Shown here piece by piece: positions 9,162 through 17,592 of a stretch of DNA of 64,000 nucleotides. The notes beneath the pieces are model-generated. The model did no database searches. It saw only the letters and a list, made by a program, of their open reading frames with translations, and was not told the DNA's origin. The translations under genes and the position numbers were made by a program. The stretch covers positions 62,001 through 126,000 of the forward strand of contig NZ_CATMFB010000005.1 in the NCBI RefSeq assembly GCF_950066645.1, in the 5' to 3' direction. The stretch comes from an uncultured Thalassolituus sp. (GTDB lineage: Bacteria; Pseudomonadota; Gammaproteobacteria; Pseudomonadales; Oceanobacteraceae). Each line of letters starts with the position of its first letter. Position 1 is the first letter of the stretch.

Positions 9162-10174
9162 ACAGATCCAACTCCTGTACCCGATACAAAATCGACTTTT
9201 GCACCCGTGAGATCATATGCTGCTCTTGCGCTTTTACCAGCCAGGTAACCTGCAGCAACAGTGCCTGCCGCCAATACAATTGCTGTACCCCAGCCGACTG
9301 GATTTGATACAAGAAACAAACCTACTGCGTAACTTCCGGCGAACCCAATAGTGGTACTTGCAAGGGTTTCAATGAAGATCTCATTCTTTTCTTTGCTTGT
9401 ATCAGCATCGGCGATCTGCATACACGACGCCGCTACACCGACCCCAGTCAAAACTATGCCCCCTCGATTTGCCATCGTTGCTAACTTCTTCAACCGATCC
9501 GTATGCTCTACGATATTCGCCGTTGCTGGCACCGCACCACCTCTGGCTATACGAACCACTTCGTGAGGAGTTTTATCTCCATAAAGTAGTTTTTCAAATG
9601 GACCGATGTTTTTACGAAACTGATCAAGTGTCAGCTTACGCTGATAGTCATACTGGTTCTTTGTAAGTTTTCCTGATCGATAATCAGCATAAAGCTCACT
9701 CACTTTTTCGAGCAGGGCTATATTCCCCCCGCTAAGAAGGTTGCCCTGGCTACCCACAGCAACACTACCGGGAAGAGTCAGATAATTTGCATTACTCGCC
9801 AACCAACTCAAAACATAGAAATCGGGGTCACTTTCACGCGGTACTGATTGAAGTATTTGCGGCTTTGGCATAGAGAACAACGGGGAACGCTTGTCTTCAG
9901 GTACCTTACAAATTTCAGGGCCAGTTTCTACTTTCAATACCAATAGATCACCCGCAGTGATTCGATCTGGATTGGATATATGTGGATTCAATTCCATGAT
10001 ATCGGCGACACGTCTGTTGTACTCATTGGTTCCGAATCCGACGTTGAATAATTTCGCGAGAATCAGAGAGAGGGAATCGCCAGGCTTGACCCGGTATTCA
10101 AAATATTCGATTGGTTCTTGAGCCAGATACACGTACAAATCCTTTTGTTCGATATTATGACCAGGACTATACAT
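9149..10174 (-). CDS. LysM-domain protein with glycine-rich hydrophobic C-terminus (putative secreted toxin)
   Basis: 341 residues. Residues about 24-85 form a LysM-like peptidoglycan-binding domain (YFEYRVKPGDSLSLILAKLF ... RRVADIMELNPHISNPDRITAGDLLVL). No N-terminal signal peptide is visible. The middle is uncharacterised. From about residue 245 it becomes glycine/alanine rich and membrane-prone (GGIVLTGVGVAASCM, SNPVGWGTAIVLAAGTVAAG) and ends in a conserved-looking DFVSGTGVGSVC tail. LysM plus a glycine-zipper-like hydrophobic tail, without a Sec signal and next to a small membrane gene, resembles contact-dependent (type VI-type) pore-forming effectors. No secretion genes or VgrG/PAAR genes are in the window, so it would be an orphan cargo. 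Function is inference. Confidence 0.75.
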   Translation of the reverse strand: MYSPGHNIEQKDLYVYLAQEPIEYFEYRVKPGDSLSLILAKLFNVGFGTNEYNRRVADIMELNPHISNPDRITAGDLLVLKVETGPEICKVPEDKRSPLFSMPKPQILQSVPRESDPDFYVLSWLASNANYLTLPGSVAVGSQGNLLSGGNIALLEKVSELYADYRSGKLTKNQYDYQRKLTLDQFRKNIGPFEKLLYGDKTPHEVVRIARGGAVPATANIVEHTDRLKKLATMANRGGIVLTGVGVAASCMQIADADTSKEKNEIFIETLASTTIGFAGSYAVGLFLVSNPVGWGTAIVLAAGTVAAGYLAGKSARAAYDLTGAKVDFVSGTGVGSVCRR

Positions 10175-10235
10175 GACTTTGACGAGCCAGTGTATTGCTT
10201 ACAAGGTGGGCAGTACCACCCTACGGGACAACGGG

Positions 10236-10252
10236 CCTGCGCGGGAATGACA
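10236..10252. repeat. Half-copy of palindromic intergenic repeat
   Basis: The sequence CCTGCGCGGGAATGACA lies in the 80 bp gap between the LysM gene and the WYL regulator. Its reverse complement, TGTCATTCCCGCGCAGG, matches one arm of the TCATTCCCGCG-type dispersed palindromes common in gammaproteobacterial and neisserial intergenic DNA. It resembles the copies at 11621-11731. Confidence 0.55.
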
Positions 10253-10256
10253 CACT

Positions 10257-11213
10257 TCATATATTCCGGTTCAGGGCATCCTGCAGTCTTTTCGTATACT
10301 CAGCTTTCAGTTTGTCTGGGGCTGTCACTATGACATTGGGCGCATACGACAGCAGGTCGCGAAGCAGTTCGCGGTCGTCATTGTAAGGTAATTCGAGGTG
10401 ATAGTTATCGTCCTGCCACTGCCCTTTGGCTTTGGGGTGCCATTGCTGCTGGGCGACAAGGTGGGCTGCCCCGGGCAGGAAGACCAGTTCAGCGAGATGT
10501 TTCTCGTCCCCTGAAAAGATGCCATAACTGTTGTGTAGGTGCGCTTCATTCAGATCGCGACTGAGTTCGTCGGCGGCGGCGTTGGTTTGGTAAGCGCTCC
10601 GGATACGGCTGAGCATAAAGGTGCGCAGTTCGTTGCGTTTGTGGCACCACGCGTCGAGGTACCAGTTGTCACGGTAGTAAACCAGTGTCTGGGGGCTGAT
10701 ATCTCGTTCGCTGATGCTCTGGTCGCTGGCAACATAGTGGATATGTAGCTGTTTGCGGTTAAACAGGGCGTCGCTCACCTGCTCGTAGATATGGGTGCTG
10801 GTCGGTCGACGTGTGCTGCTGAGTATGCGTATCCGGCGGCTGAGTTCGGTAGCATTAATCCCCCGATGTCTGAGCATCTGTTCTATCTGCTGGCGGATCG
10901 CGGTGACGTCGCTGTCTTCCTGGCCGGGCAGAATGTCGTTCAGCAGATCCAGTATGGTGACCATGCCGCGCATTTCGGCGGAGGTCATGGAGATTCCGTC
11001 CGACGCCTCTGCGCCCTCGCTCTGATAGCTGTAGCGACGTGTAGACGCATCGTAGCTGATCTGAACCCCTTGAGTACCGGTGAGTTCTGACAGTGCCGAA
11101 CGCAGTTGGTCAGGGCTCGCGGCCAGACTCGTTGCCAGGTCCATTATGCTCAGGCCGTCGGGCTGTTTTTTGAGCATCCTGTGCAATTGTTGAACAAGAT
11201 CGGGGGCAACCAT
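10257..11213 (-). CDS. WYL-domain transcriptional regulator
   Basis: A helix-turn-helix plus WYL-domain regulator, about 318 residues. I prefer the ATG at 11213 because it follows GGAGAACGGA; an upstream ATG at 11279 is in frame but has no ribosome site. The N-terminal winged helix runs from MVAPDLVQQLHRMLKK through LATSLAASPDQLRSALSELT. The WYL core holds KQLHIHYVASDQ, SPQTLVYYRDNWYLDAWCHK and the RTFMLSRI segment, followed by the C-terminal extension typical of YafY/PafBC-like proteins. WYL proteins bind nucleotide or nucleic-acid ligands and frequently control defence loci. Its place at the edge of the restriction/toxin block fits this, but no operator was identified. Confidence 0.88.
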   Translation of the reverse strand: MVAPDLVQQLHRMLKKQPDGLSIMDLATSLAASPDQLRSALSELTGTQGVQISYDASTRRYSYQSEGAEASDGISMTSAEMRGMVTILDLLNDILPGQEDSDVTAIRQQIEQMLRHRGINATELSRRIRILSSTRRPTSTHIYEQVSDALFNRKQLHIHYVASDQSISERDISPQTLVYYRDNWYLDAWCHKRNELRTFMLSRIRSAYQTNAAADELSRDLNEAHLHNSYGIFSGDEKHLAELVFLPGAAHLVAQQQWHPKAKGQWQDDNYHLELPYNDDRELLRDLLSYAPNVIVTAPDKLKAEYTKRLQDALNRNI

Positions 11214-11325
11214 TCCGTTCTCCGGGATTTTCGTGAGTTTTTGGGTGTCTGTATGTTGCAAAGTTCGGCACCGGGCCATACTTTAACCAACCATTAAGAC
11301 CATTGAACAGAAGGAAATCTCAGGA

Positions 11326-11607
11326 ATGATTAAGGTAATCATCGAGCGCAAGATTGCTGCGGATATGGATTCTACTTATGAGGCGGCAATCAAGAACACT
11401 CTGCGTGCGATTCTGGAAGCCCCAGGATATGTGTCTGGTGCATCGTATAAGGATGTGAAGGATGAGAGCCACCGCCTGATCATTACGAACTGGAGCAGTG
11501 TCGAAGCCTGGCAGCGTTGGGCGTCGTCGGAGTCACGTGCCAATGTGATTGCTGCGATTCAGCCGATTCTGCAGGAGCAGGAAAAGATTACCATTCTGAC
11601 GGCGTAA
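11326..11607 (+). CDS. ABM-family (antibiotic biosynthesis monooxygenase-like) small protein
   Basis: A 93-residue ferredoxin-like dimeric alpha-beta barrel protein. It shows the family pattern: N-terminal strand MIKVIIERKI, helix YEAAIKNTLRAILEAPGYVS, then HRLIITNWSSVEAWQRWASS and a C-terminal helix and strand. Family members include heme-degrading and quinol monooxygenases, but no catalytic assignment can be made from the sequence. The ATG follows AAGGAAATCTCAGGA. It is a stand-alone gene, divergent from the WYL regulator and followed directly by the repeat cluster. Confidence 0.75.
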   Translation: MIKVIIERKIAADMDSTYEAAIKNTLRAILEAPGYVSGASYKDVKDESHRLIITNWSSVEAWQRWASSESRANVIAAIQPILQEQEKITILTA

Positions 11608-11620
11608 TTATTTCTGTACG

Positions 11621-11731
11621 GCGCTGGATCCCCGCGTGCGCGGGGATGACAACACCGTCGGCATAATCACCCTGCCCCTGCGCGGGGATGACTGACACTG
11701 TGTCATTTCCACGAAAGTGGCAATCCAGCGC
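11621..11731. repeat. Cluster of degenerate palindromic intergenic repeats (dRS3-like)
   Basis: Three related units fill the gap after the ABM gene. Unit 1 (11621-11650) contains the perfect palindrome ATCCCCGCG-TG-CGCGGGGAT (11628-11647), flanked by GCGCTGG and GAC. Unit 2 (11671-11692) keeps only the CTGCGCGGGGATGAC arm. Unit 3 (11701-11731) reads TGTCATTTCC-ACGAAAGTGG-CAATCCAGCGC, a decayed copy in opposite orientation. All fit a TGTCATyCCCGCG...CGCGGGrATCCAGCGC consensus known from dispersed extragenic palindromes. It may act as a terminator for both flanking genes. Confidence 0.7.
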
Positions 11732-11739
11732 CCGGCTTC

Positions 11740-12381
11740 TCACCCCACAATGTCTTTTACAAACTCTGCAACGGCGACCGCTGTGCTTTCCATGTGCTGT
11801 TGATGAGTAAACCCGGATGCCTTGCGCGGTTTCAGGTCGTGATTTCCGTCTTCGAGCCAATGCAGCTGTAATGCCCCATCAAGTCCGTAGCCTTCGATCT
11901 CTTCCCGCGTACCCATAGTGTCGCGAGTACCCTGTGCAATCAGGGTCGGAACATTGAGGGCTTTGAGATGTTCGGTTCTCAGCCTGTCGGGTTTGCCGGG
12001 CGGGTGAAACGGGTAGCCAAGACAGGCACAGCCCCTGATCAGTGGACTGAACAACGATCGCTGCTCTTCGTCATTTGCCAGCAACGAGGCCATCCGTCCT
12101 CCCATGCTCTTTCCGCCGATCACACAGGGGCGATCAAGCTCCCGGATCAGGTCTGCGTAATACTGAAGTAACACCGGAGCCCGGTCCGGGGGGCGTTTCT
12201 TGCCATCCTGTTCGCGTTTGAGCATGTATGGGAAGTTAAATCTGACCACATACAGCCCCTGTGCGGAGAGCATACCAGCCATCTCTGTCATGAAATCACT
12301 GCGACAGTCTGCGCCAGCGCCGTGGGCCAGTACGAAGACCGGGTTACCGGAATTTCCGTCAGTCAGAACAGTGAGTGTCAT
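11740..12381 (-). CDS. Alpha/beta hydrolase of the KANL3/Tex30 type
   Basis: About 213 residues from the ATG at 12381, chosen because it follows AAGGATAAGCCT; an in-frame upstream ATG at 12435 would add 18 residues but overlaps the putative ANR promoter side. Features are an early VFVLAHGAGADCRSDFM oxyanion region, the nucleophile elbow GKSMGGRM (serine nucleophile) and a late LHWLEDGNHDLKPRK with the catalytic histidine. The aspartate is probably in LIAQGTRDTMG. Substrate is unknown; this family is annotated as dienelactone-hydrolase-like or KAT8-NSL-complex-like in bacteria. Confidence 0.85.
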   Translation of the reverse strand: MTLTVLTDGNSGNPVFVLAHGAGADCRSDFMTEMAGMLSAQGLYVVRFNFPYMLKREQDGKKRPPDRAPVLLQYYADLIRELDRPCVIGGKSMGGRMASLLANDEEQRSLFSPLIRGCACLGYPFHPPGKPDRLRTEHLKALNVPTLIAQGTRDTMGTREEIEGYGLDGALQLHWLEDGNHDLKPRKASGFTHQQHMESTAVAVAEFVKDIVG

Positions 12382-12740
12382 AGGCTTATCCTTTGATTTA
12401 CCGGGGTATTCTGGCGTTCTGTCAACGTACGTCAAGGTTATTGAGCTGGGTCAATACTCCTGTTTATGACAGTACTACTATGCAACTGCTGCCATTCAGC
12501 CGTCAGACGGCGGTAAAATGGTCCAGGTGTTAGTAGAGGACCTGTATATGCGGTGGCATAAATTCACCGGATATAAATGAGATATATTCTTATTTGATTA
12601 TCATTCACATAAAATATGCGCTAACCCGCTGTATTTATGGCACTTTTTTTACGTGGATTATTTGCAAATGAGGATGCCAGGGCCGATAATTGCGCCGATT
12701 TTTTAACCCTCAAACCCTCGCTGTTTAATGGAATCTGATC
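12382..12740 (+). promoter_or_regulatory. ccoN upstream region with ANR/FNR-type box
   Basis: This is the 359 bp gap between the hydrolase start and ccoN. At 12441-12454 lies TTGAG-CTGG-GTCAA, which keeps the TTGA-N6-TCAA core of ANR/FNR sites. A TACTAT hexamer at 12476-12481 is placed so that the box would centre near -41.5, the class II activator position. Transcription would then start near 12488 and leave a leader of about 250 nt before ccoN. A second, poorer TTGAT half-site is at 12594. The anr gene lies at the end of the same cluster. Use of this promoter is inferred. Confidence 0.6.
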
Positions 12741-14165
12741 ATGAGCACAGCATTTGACCATCCAGAATACAACTACAAGGTGGTAAGACAGTTTGCCATC
12801 ATGACTGTTGTCTGGGGTGTTGTCGGTATGGCAGTCGGTGTCCTCATCGCTGCACAGCTGGCATGGCCTCAACTGAACTTTGACACCCCTTGGTTCTCAT
12901 TCGGACGTCTGCGTCCTCTGCATACCAACGCGGTAATTTTCGCCTTCGGCGGCTGCGCCCTCTTCGCAACCTCCTACTACATCGTTCAGCGCACCTGCCA
13001 CACGCGTCTGTTCTCAGACACACTGGCAAGCTTCACATTCTGGGGCTGGCAGGCAGTGATCGTGGCAGCAGCCATCACTCTGCCAATGGGTATGACCTCT
13101 ACTAAAGAGTACGCGGAACTGGAATGGCCAATCGACATTCTCGTGACTCTGGTATGGGTTTCTTACGTTGTGAACTTCCTGGGCACGCTGGCTATCCGTA
13201 AAGAAAGCCACATCTACGTTGCCAACTGGTTCTTCGCAGCCTTCATGATCATGATTGCTATCCTGTACGTGGGTAACAACCTGGCAGTGCCTGTGTCACT
13301 GACCAAGTCTTACTCTGTATGGGCGGGTACCGTAGACGCCATGATTCAATGGTGGTGGGGCCACAACGCGGTAGGTTTCTTCCTGACTGCAGGCTTCCTG
13401 GGTATCATGTACTACTTCGTGCCTAAGCAGGCGGGTCGTCCGGTTTACTCTTACCGTCTGTCGATCGTTCACTTCTGGGCTCTGATCTCCATCTACGTAT
13501 GGGCCGGTGCTCACCACCTGCACTACTCTGCTCTGCCAGACTGGGCGCAGACCTCAGGTATGGTTATGTCTCTGATCCTGCTGGCTCCATCATGGGGTGG
13601 TATGATCAACGGTATGATGACTCTGTCAGGCGCTTGGCACAAACTGCGTACTGACCCTATCCTGCGTTTCCTGGTGGTATCTCTGTCTTTCTACGGTATG
13701 TCTACCTTCGAAGGCCCGATGATGTCGATCAAGACGGTAAACGCGCTGTCTCACAACACTGACTGGACTATCGGCCACGTACACTCAGGCGCTCTGGGCT
13801 GGGTTGCTATGGTGTCTATCGGTGCTCTGTATCACCTGATTCCTATCATGTTTGGCCGTAAAGCTGGCGAAATGTGGTCGATCGGTCTGATCAACCTTCA
13901 CTTCTGGCTGGCAACCATCGGTACCGTTCTGTACATCGCTGCGATGTGGGTCAACGGCATCATGCAGGGCCTGATGTGGCGTGCAGTAAACGAAGACGGC
14001 AGCCTGAAGTACAGCTTCGTTGAGTCTGTTGAAGCGTCTCACGGTGGTTATGTTGTACGTGTACTGGGCGGTGCGTTCTTCCTGACCGGTATGCTGATCA
14101 TGCTGTTTAACGTTTACATGACTACCCGCGACGCTAAGAAAGAAGCCGCGGTAGCTGCAGCATAA
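12741..14165 (+). CDS. ccoN: cbb3-type cytochrome c oxidase subunit I
   Basis: Catalytic subunit of the high-affinity cbb3 oxidase, 474 residues with about 12 membrane helices. It reduces oxygen to water under microaerobic conditions in the inner membrane. Visible ligands are H61 (low-spin heme b) in LHTNAVIF, the CuB histidine H208 in WWWGHNAV, cross-linked tyrosine Y252 of [13 protein letters not shown] with CuB histidines H258 and H259, and the GHVHSG heme pair near 345. Codon use is strongly biased (CTG, CGT, GGT), suggesting high expression. It heads the operon ccoNOQP. Confidence 0.97.
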   Translation: MSTAFDHPEYNYKVVRQFAIMTVVWGVVGMAVGVLIAAQLAWPQLNFDTPWFSFGRLRPLHTNAVIFAFGGCALFATSYYIVQRTCHTRLFSDTLASFTFWGWQAVIVAAAITLPMGMTSTKEYAELEWPIDILVTLVWVSYVVNFLGTLAIRKESHIYVANWFFAAFMIMIAILYVGNNLAVPVSLTKSYSVWAGTVDAMIQWWWGHNAVGFFLTAGFLGIMYYFVPKQAGRPVYSYRLSIVHFWALISIYVWAGAHHLHYSALPDWAQTSGMVMSLILLAPSWGGMINGMMTLSGAWHKLRTDPILRFLVVSLSFYGMSTFEGPMMSIKTVNALSHNTDWTIGHVHSGALGWVAMVSIGALYHLIPIMFGRKAGEMWSIGLINLHFWLATIGTVLYIAAMWVNGIMQGLMWRAVNEDGSLKYSFVESVEASHGGYVVRVLGGAFFLTGMLIMLFNVYMTTRDAKKEAAVAAA

Positions 14166-14177
14166 GGAGTCTGGTAA

Positions 14178-14783
14178 ATGAAGCACGAAACTATTGAAAA
14201 GAACTTGCCGCTTATGGTGGTGATGATTGTCATCGCCCTGAGCTGGGGTGGCCTGGCGGAAATCGTTCCGCTGTTCACCGACAAGCACACTATCACTCCG
14301 GCAGAAGGCCTTAAGCCTCTGACTGCACTGCAGCTGGAAGGCCGTGACATCTACATGCGTGAAGGTTGCGCGGTATGTCACACCCAGATGGTTCGTCCGT
14401 TCCGCGCAGAGACTGAGCGTTATGGTCCTCCATCTACTTCAGGCGAGCACGTTTATGAGCACCCATTCCTGTGGGGTTCCAAGCGTACTGGTCCTGACCT
14501 GGCCCGTGTTGGTGGCCGTTACTCTGACGAGTGGCACCGTGCACACCTGTACAACCCACGTGACGTAGTCCCTGAATCTGTGATGCCATCTTACCCATGG
14601 CTGTTCGAAAACAAGGTTGATGGTCGTACTACACCTCGCAAACTCGAAGCTCTGCGTATGGTTGGTGTGCCTTACACCGATGCAGACATCGAAGGCGCGA
14701 AAGAAGCGGTTGACGGTGTGACTGAAATCGAAGCTCTGGTTGCTTACCTGCAGCAGCTGGGCACTGTAGTCACTAAACGGTAA
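14178..14783 (+). CDS. ccoO: cbb3-type cytochrome c oxidase subunit II
   Basis: A membrane-anchored monoheme cytochrome c subunit of 201 residues. One N-terminal membrane helix ([20 protein letters not shown]) anchors it. The heme c attachment site CAVCHTQM lies near residue 62, and a distal methionine ligand is expected in the SVMPSYPWL segment. It starts 12 bp after ccoN with a GGAG ribosome site overlapping the ccoN stop. It carries electrons from CcoP to the CcoN active site. Confidence 0.96.
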   Translation: MKHETIEKNLPLMVVMIVIALSWGGLAEIVPLFTDKHTITPAEGLKPLTALQLEGRDIYMREGCAVCHTQMVRPFRAETERYGPPSTSGEHVYEHPFLWGSKRTGPDLARVGGRYSDEWHRAHLYNPRDVVPESVMPSYPWLFENKVDGRTTPRKLEALRMVGVPYTDADIEGAKEAVDGVTEIEALVAYLQQLGTVVTKR

Positions 14784-14787
14784 TCCC

Positions 14788-14964
14788 ATGGACATTAACG
14801 ACGTGCGCGGCCTCGGATCAGTATTTGCACTGATCGCATTTCTCTCAGTCATCTGGTGGGCGTATGGCCCAAGCCGCCGCAAGCGGTTTAAAGATGATGG
14901 TGATATCCCCTTCCGGGATAACAGTGAAATGCCTGCGCGCGACGATAAAGATCGGAGTAAATAA
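14788..14964 (+). CDS. ccoQ: cbb3-type cytochrome c oxidase subunit CcoQ
   Basis: A 58-residue protein read from the ATG at 14788 to the TAA at 14962-14964. It has a single membrane helix (SVFALIAFLSVIWWAYGPSR) followed by a basic, then acidic cytoplasmic tail (RRKRFKDDGDIPF), the standard CcoQ look. It starts 4 bp after ccoO stops and ends 2 bp before ccoP starts. CcoQ stabilises the oxidase complex. Confidence 0.9.
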   Translation: MDINDVRGLGSVFALIAFLSVIWWAYGPSRRKRFKDDGDIPFRDNSEMPARDDKDRSK

Positions 14965-14966
14965 TT

Positions 14967-15884
14967 ATGTTGAGCTCATTTTGGAGTTTCTGGGTCCAGG
15001 CGATTGTTATCGGATCCATGATTGGCTGCGGCCTTCTGATCCTTTATACCTCTAAGGGTCAGCGCAAAGATGAAACTACCGACCAGACGACTGGTCACTC
15101 GTACGACGGTATTGAAGAACTGGACAACCCGCTGCCACGCTGGTGGGTATTCATGTTCTGGGGCACCATCGTTTATGGTTTTGGTTACCTGCTGGTTTAC
15201 GGCCTGGCAAACTTTGACGGTATCGGCAAAGTCACTGTCGATGGCGAAGAAGTAACCTGGACAGCAACTAACCAGTGGAAAGCAGAAGTACAGGCGTTCG
15301 ACGAGAAAGTTGCACCTCTGTATGCAGAATACCTGGCAACTCCGGTTGCTGAACTGGCTAAGAACGAAGCTGCTCTGCAGACAGGTCAGCGTCTGTTTAA
15401 AAGCTACTGTGCTGTATGTCATGGCTCCAATGCTATGGGTGCTCAGGGCTTCCCGAACCTGACCGACCACGACTGGCTGTACGGCGGCGAAGCGGACACC
15501 ATCAAACAGACCATCATGTACGGTCGCCAGGGCGCAATGCCTGCCTGGGGCGCTGCACTGGGTGATGAAGGTGTGAAAGACATGGCTCAGTACGTTCGCA
15601 GCCTGTCTGGTCTGGAGCACGATGCTGAAGCCGCTGAAAAAGCAGCACCTAAGTACCAGCAGCTGTGTGTTGCCTGTCACGGTGCAGAAGGTAAAGGTAT
15701 GCAGCTGGTTGGTGCACCTAACCTGACCGACGAAATCTGGCTGTATGGTGGTTCTACCAAGCAGATCGAAACGACTCTTCGTTACGGTCGTGCCGGTAAG
15801 ATGCCTGCACAGGCTGAGATCCTGGGCGAAGAAAAAGTCCACGTGCTTTCGGCATACGTTTATTCTCTGTCTCAGGACAAATAA
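14967..15884 (+). CDS. ccoP: cbb3-type cytochrome c oxidase subunit III (diheme)
   Basis: The diheme cytochrome c subunit, 305 residues, that accepts electrons from soluble cytochrome c. An N-terminal membrane helix pair (residues about 5-27 and 58-82) precedes two cytochrome c domains with CAVCH (about residue 150) and CVACH (about 235) motifs, each followed by a paired MPA methionine ligand region (GAMPAWG, GKMPAQA). A strong terminator at 15946-15973 closes the ccoNOQP unit. Confidence 0.96.
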   Translation: MLSSFWSFWVQAIVIGSMIGCGLLILYTSKGQRKDETTDQTTGHSYDGIEELDNPLPRWWVFMFWGTIVYGFGYLLVYGLANFDGIGKVTVDGEEVTWTATNQWKAEVQAFDEKVAPLYAEYLATPVAELAKNEAALQTGQRLFKSYCAVCHGSNAMGAQGFPNLTDHDWLYGGEADTIKQTIMYGRQGAMPAWGAALGDEGVKDMAQYVRSLSGLEHDAEAAEKAAPKYQQLCVACHGAEGKGMQLVGAPNLTDEIWLYGGSTKQIETTLRYGRAGKMPAQAEILGEEKVHVLSAYVYSLSQDK

Positions 15885-15945
15885 TCGGTCGGGGGCTCCG
15901 CACCCCGCCTGATCTGGATTACTTGAGCCAGAGCAATAAACACAG

Positions 15946-15973
15946 AAAAAGCGGCCCACGGGCCGCTTTTTTT
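15946..15973 (+). terminator. Rho-independent terminator after ccoP
   Basis: A perfect inverted repeat AAAAAGCGGCCC / GGGCCGCTTTTT ends in a run of seven T. It sits 62 bp past ccoP and separates the structural ccoNOQP genes from the ccoGHIS assembly genes. The flanking A-run makes it potentially bidirectional. Confidence 0.9.
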
Positions 15974-15995
15974 GTCCCGGCAAGTCAGCAAAAAC

Positions 15996-16017
15996 TATAT
16001 AATCAGATCGTTATATA
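15996..16017 (+). promoter_or_regulatory. AT-rich inverted repeat and -10 element before ccoG
   Basis: The perfect 7-bp inverted repeat TATATAA-N8-TTATATA lies 60 bp upstream of the ccoG start and includes a consensus TATAAT at 15998-16003. No good -35 hexamer is visible and no TTGA-N6-TCAA box is present in this gap. It probably marks a ccoGHIS promoter with an unknown operator. Confidence 0.45.
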
Positions 16018-16077
16018 AATCGTTGCCCTGCTCTGTCTGGCAACATTCCGGTCGCAGCCACATGGTGATAGGTAGTT

Positions 16078-17505
16078 ATGAGCGAGATCCCGGTCAAAGA
16101 CGTCACTCCAAAACCTGAAAAGTCTTCCGAAACGGTCAATATGTATCAGAAGCGCGAAAAGATTTATGTGCGCGAAATTGAGGGACTTTTTCAGAAAATC
16201 CGTACCTGGTCCCTGTGGGCTCTGATGCTGGGCTACTTTGGTACGGCCTGGCTTGACTGGGGAGACCGTCAGGCGGTTCTCTTCGACCTGCCTGCCCGTC
16301 AGTTTCATATATTCAACGTTACCTTCTGGCCGCAGGATTTTATGCTGCTGTCTTGGGCGCTGATTATCTGTGCCTTCGGCCTGTTCACTATCACCAACTT
16401 TGCCGGCCGGGTCTGGTGTGGCTACACCTGTCCTCAGTCAGCGTGGTCGTTTATTTTCATGTGGATTGAAGAGCGTGCCGAGGGCTCCCGCAATGCACGC
16501 ATCAAGCTCGATAAAGAGCCCCTGAGCGCAACCAAAGTACGCAAGAAGGCAATCAAACATATCGGCTGGTTGATTGTCGCGTTCTGGACGGGTGTGACGT
16601 TTGTGGGCTACTTCACGCCGATCCGCGAATTAGTGCCGGATATTTTCACCTTCGGCGACATCGGTAGTTGGGGCCTGTTCTGGATTGGCTTCTTCACCGT
16701 GGCGACCTACGTAAACGCAGGTTGGATGCGCGAACAGGTGTGCATCTACATGTGCCCATACGCACGCTTCCAGTCGGTGATGTATGACACCGATACACTG
16801 GCCGTCTCGTATGACTTCAATCGTGGTGAGCCACGCGGCAAGCGTTCCAAAAAAGCAAAGGCCGAAGGTGATACCAACCAGCTCGGTGACTGTGTTGATT
16901 GCTCTCTGTGTGTTCAGGTCTGTCCGACCGGTATTGATATCCGCGACGGCCTGCAGTACCAGTGTATTGGCTGTGCGCTCTGTATTGACGCCTGCGATTC
17001 GATCATGGAAAAGCTCGATAAACCGAAGGGCCTGATCCGCTACACCACTGAAAATGAACTCGAAGGCAAGAAAACCCATATTCTGCGCCCCCGCCTGTTT
17101 GGTTACGCAGCGGCGCTGATCATTATGATTGGTGGTCTGGGTTATTCGATTGTCAGCCGTACGCCTTTTGAACTTGATATTGAACGCGACCGCGGCCGCC
17201 TGTATCAGCTCACGGTGAACGACACGATCCAGAACGCCTATACACTGAAATTAATGAATATGTCCCAGGAGGCGCACACCTATATTCTGAGCGTCGAAGG
17301 ACTGGATGGACTTCGCCTGCTCGGTAATACCGAGTATTCCCTGGACGTTAACCAGCTTCACGAAACAACGATTAACCTGGAGATTGACCCGGAAGAAACC
17401 CGGATGTCTGCCAGTAAAGCCAATATCGAATTCGTGATCACCAATAAAGAAACCGGCGAAGAAGTGACCCGGGAAGAAAGCCGCTTTATTGCCCCACGGG
17501 CATAA
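16078..17505 (+). CDS. ccoG: cbb3 oxidase accessory protein CcoG (FixG/RdxA)
   Basis: A polytopic membrane ferredoxin of 475 residues needed for cbb3 assembly; CcoG acts as a cupric reductase feeding Cu(I) to the oxidase. It has five or so membrane helices, an early VWCGYTCPQSAW motif (about residue 120), and two cysteine clusters near 280-312 (CVDCSLCVQVCP and CIGCALCIDACD) binding 4Fe-4S centres. A C-terminal periplasmic Ig-like domain (about 370-475) is present. It begins a second transcription unit after the ccoP terminator. Confidence 0.96.
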   Translation: MSEIPVKDVTPKPEKSSETVNMYQKREKIYVREIEGLFQKIRTWSLWALMLGYFGTAWLDWGDRQAVLFDLPARQFHIFNVTFWPQDFMLLSWALIICAFGLFTITNFAGRVWCGYTCPQSAWSFIFMWIEERAEGSRNARIKLDKEPLSATKVRKKAIKHIGWLIVAFWTGVTFVGYFTPIRELVPDIFTFGDIGSWGLFWIGFFTVATYVNAGWMREQVCIYMCPYARFQSVMYDTDTLAVSYDFNRGEPRGKRSKKAKAEGDTNQLGDCVDCSLCVQVCPTGIDIRDGLQYQCIGCALCIDACDSIMEKLDKPKGLIRYTTENELEGKKTHILRPRLFGYAAALIIMIGGLGYSIVSRTPFELDIERDRGRLYQLTVNDTIQNAYTLKLMNMSQEAHTYILSVEGLDGLRLLGNTEYSLDVNQLHETTINLEIDPEETRMSASKANIEFVITNKETGEEVTREESRFIAPRA

Positions 17506-17592
17506 CGTACTTCCTGACACTTTGCAGCTGGAGCTGTTGCGCCTGAGTCGTTAAACTTGGGCGCAATTTTTTTACTTTTCCGGATACTGAGC

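Noticed and set aside
11621-11731. CRISPR array
   Set aside because: Only three unequal, inverted copies without regular spacers; these are dispersed palindromes.
11588-11860. 90-residue minus-strand frame
   Set aside because: Runs through the palindromic repeats into the hydrolase gene; no start signal and low-complexity basic content.
12594-12607. Second ANR box before ccoN
   Set aside because: TTGAT-TATC-ATTCA keeps only one half-site.
14976-15983. 335-residue minus-strand frame across ccoP
   Set aside because: Antisense shadow that also runs through the ccoP terminator.
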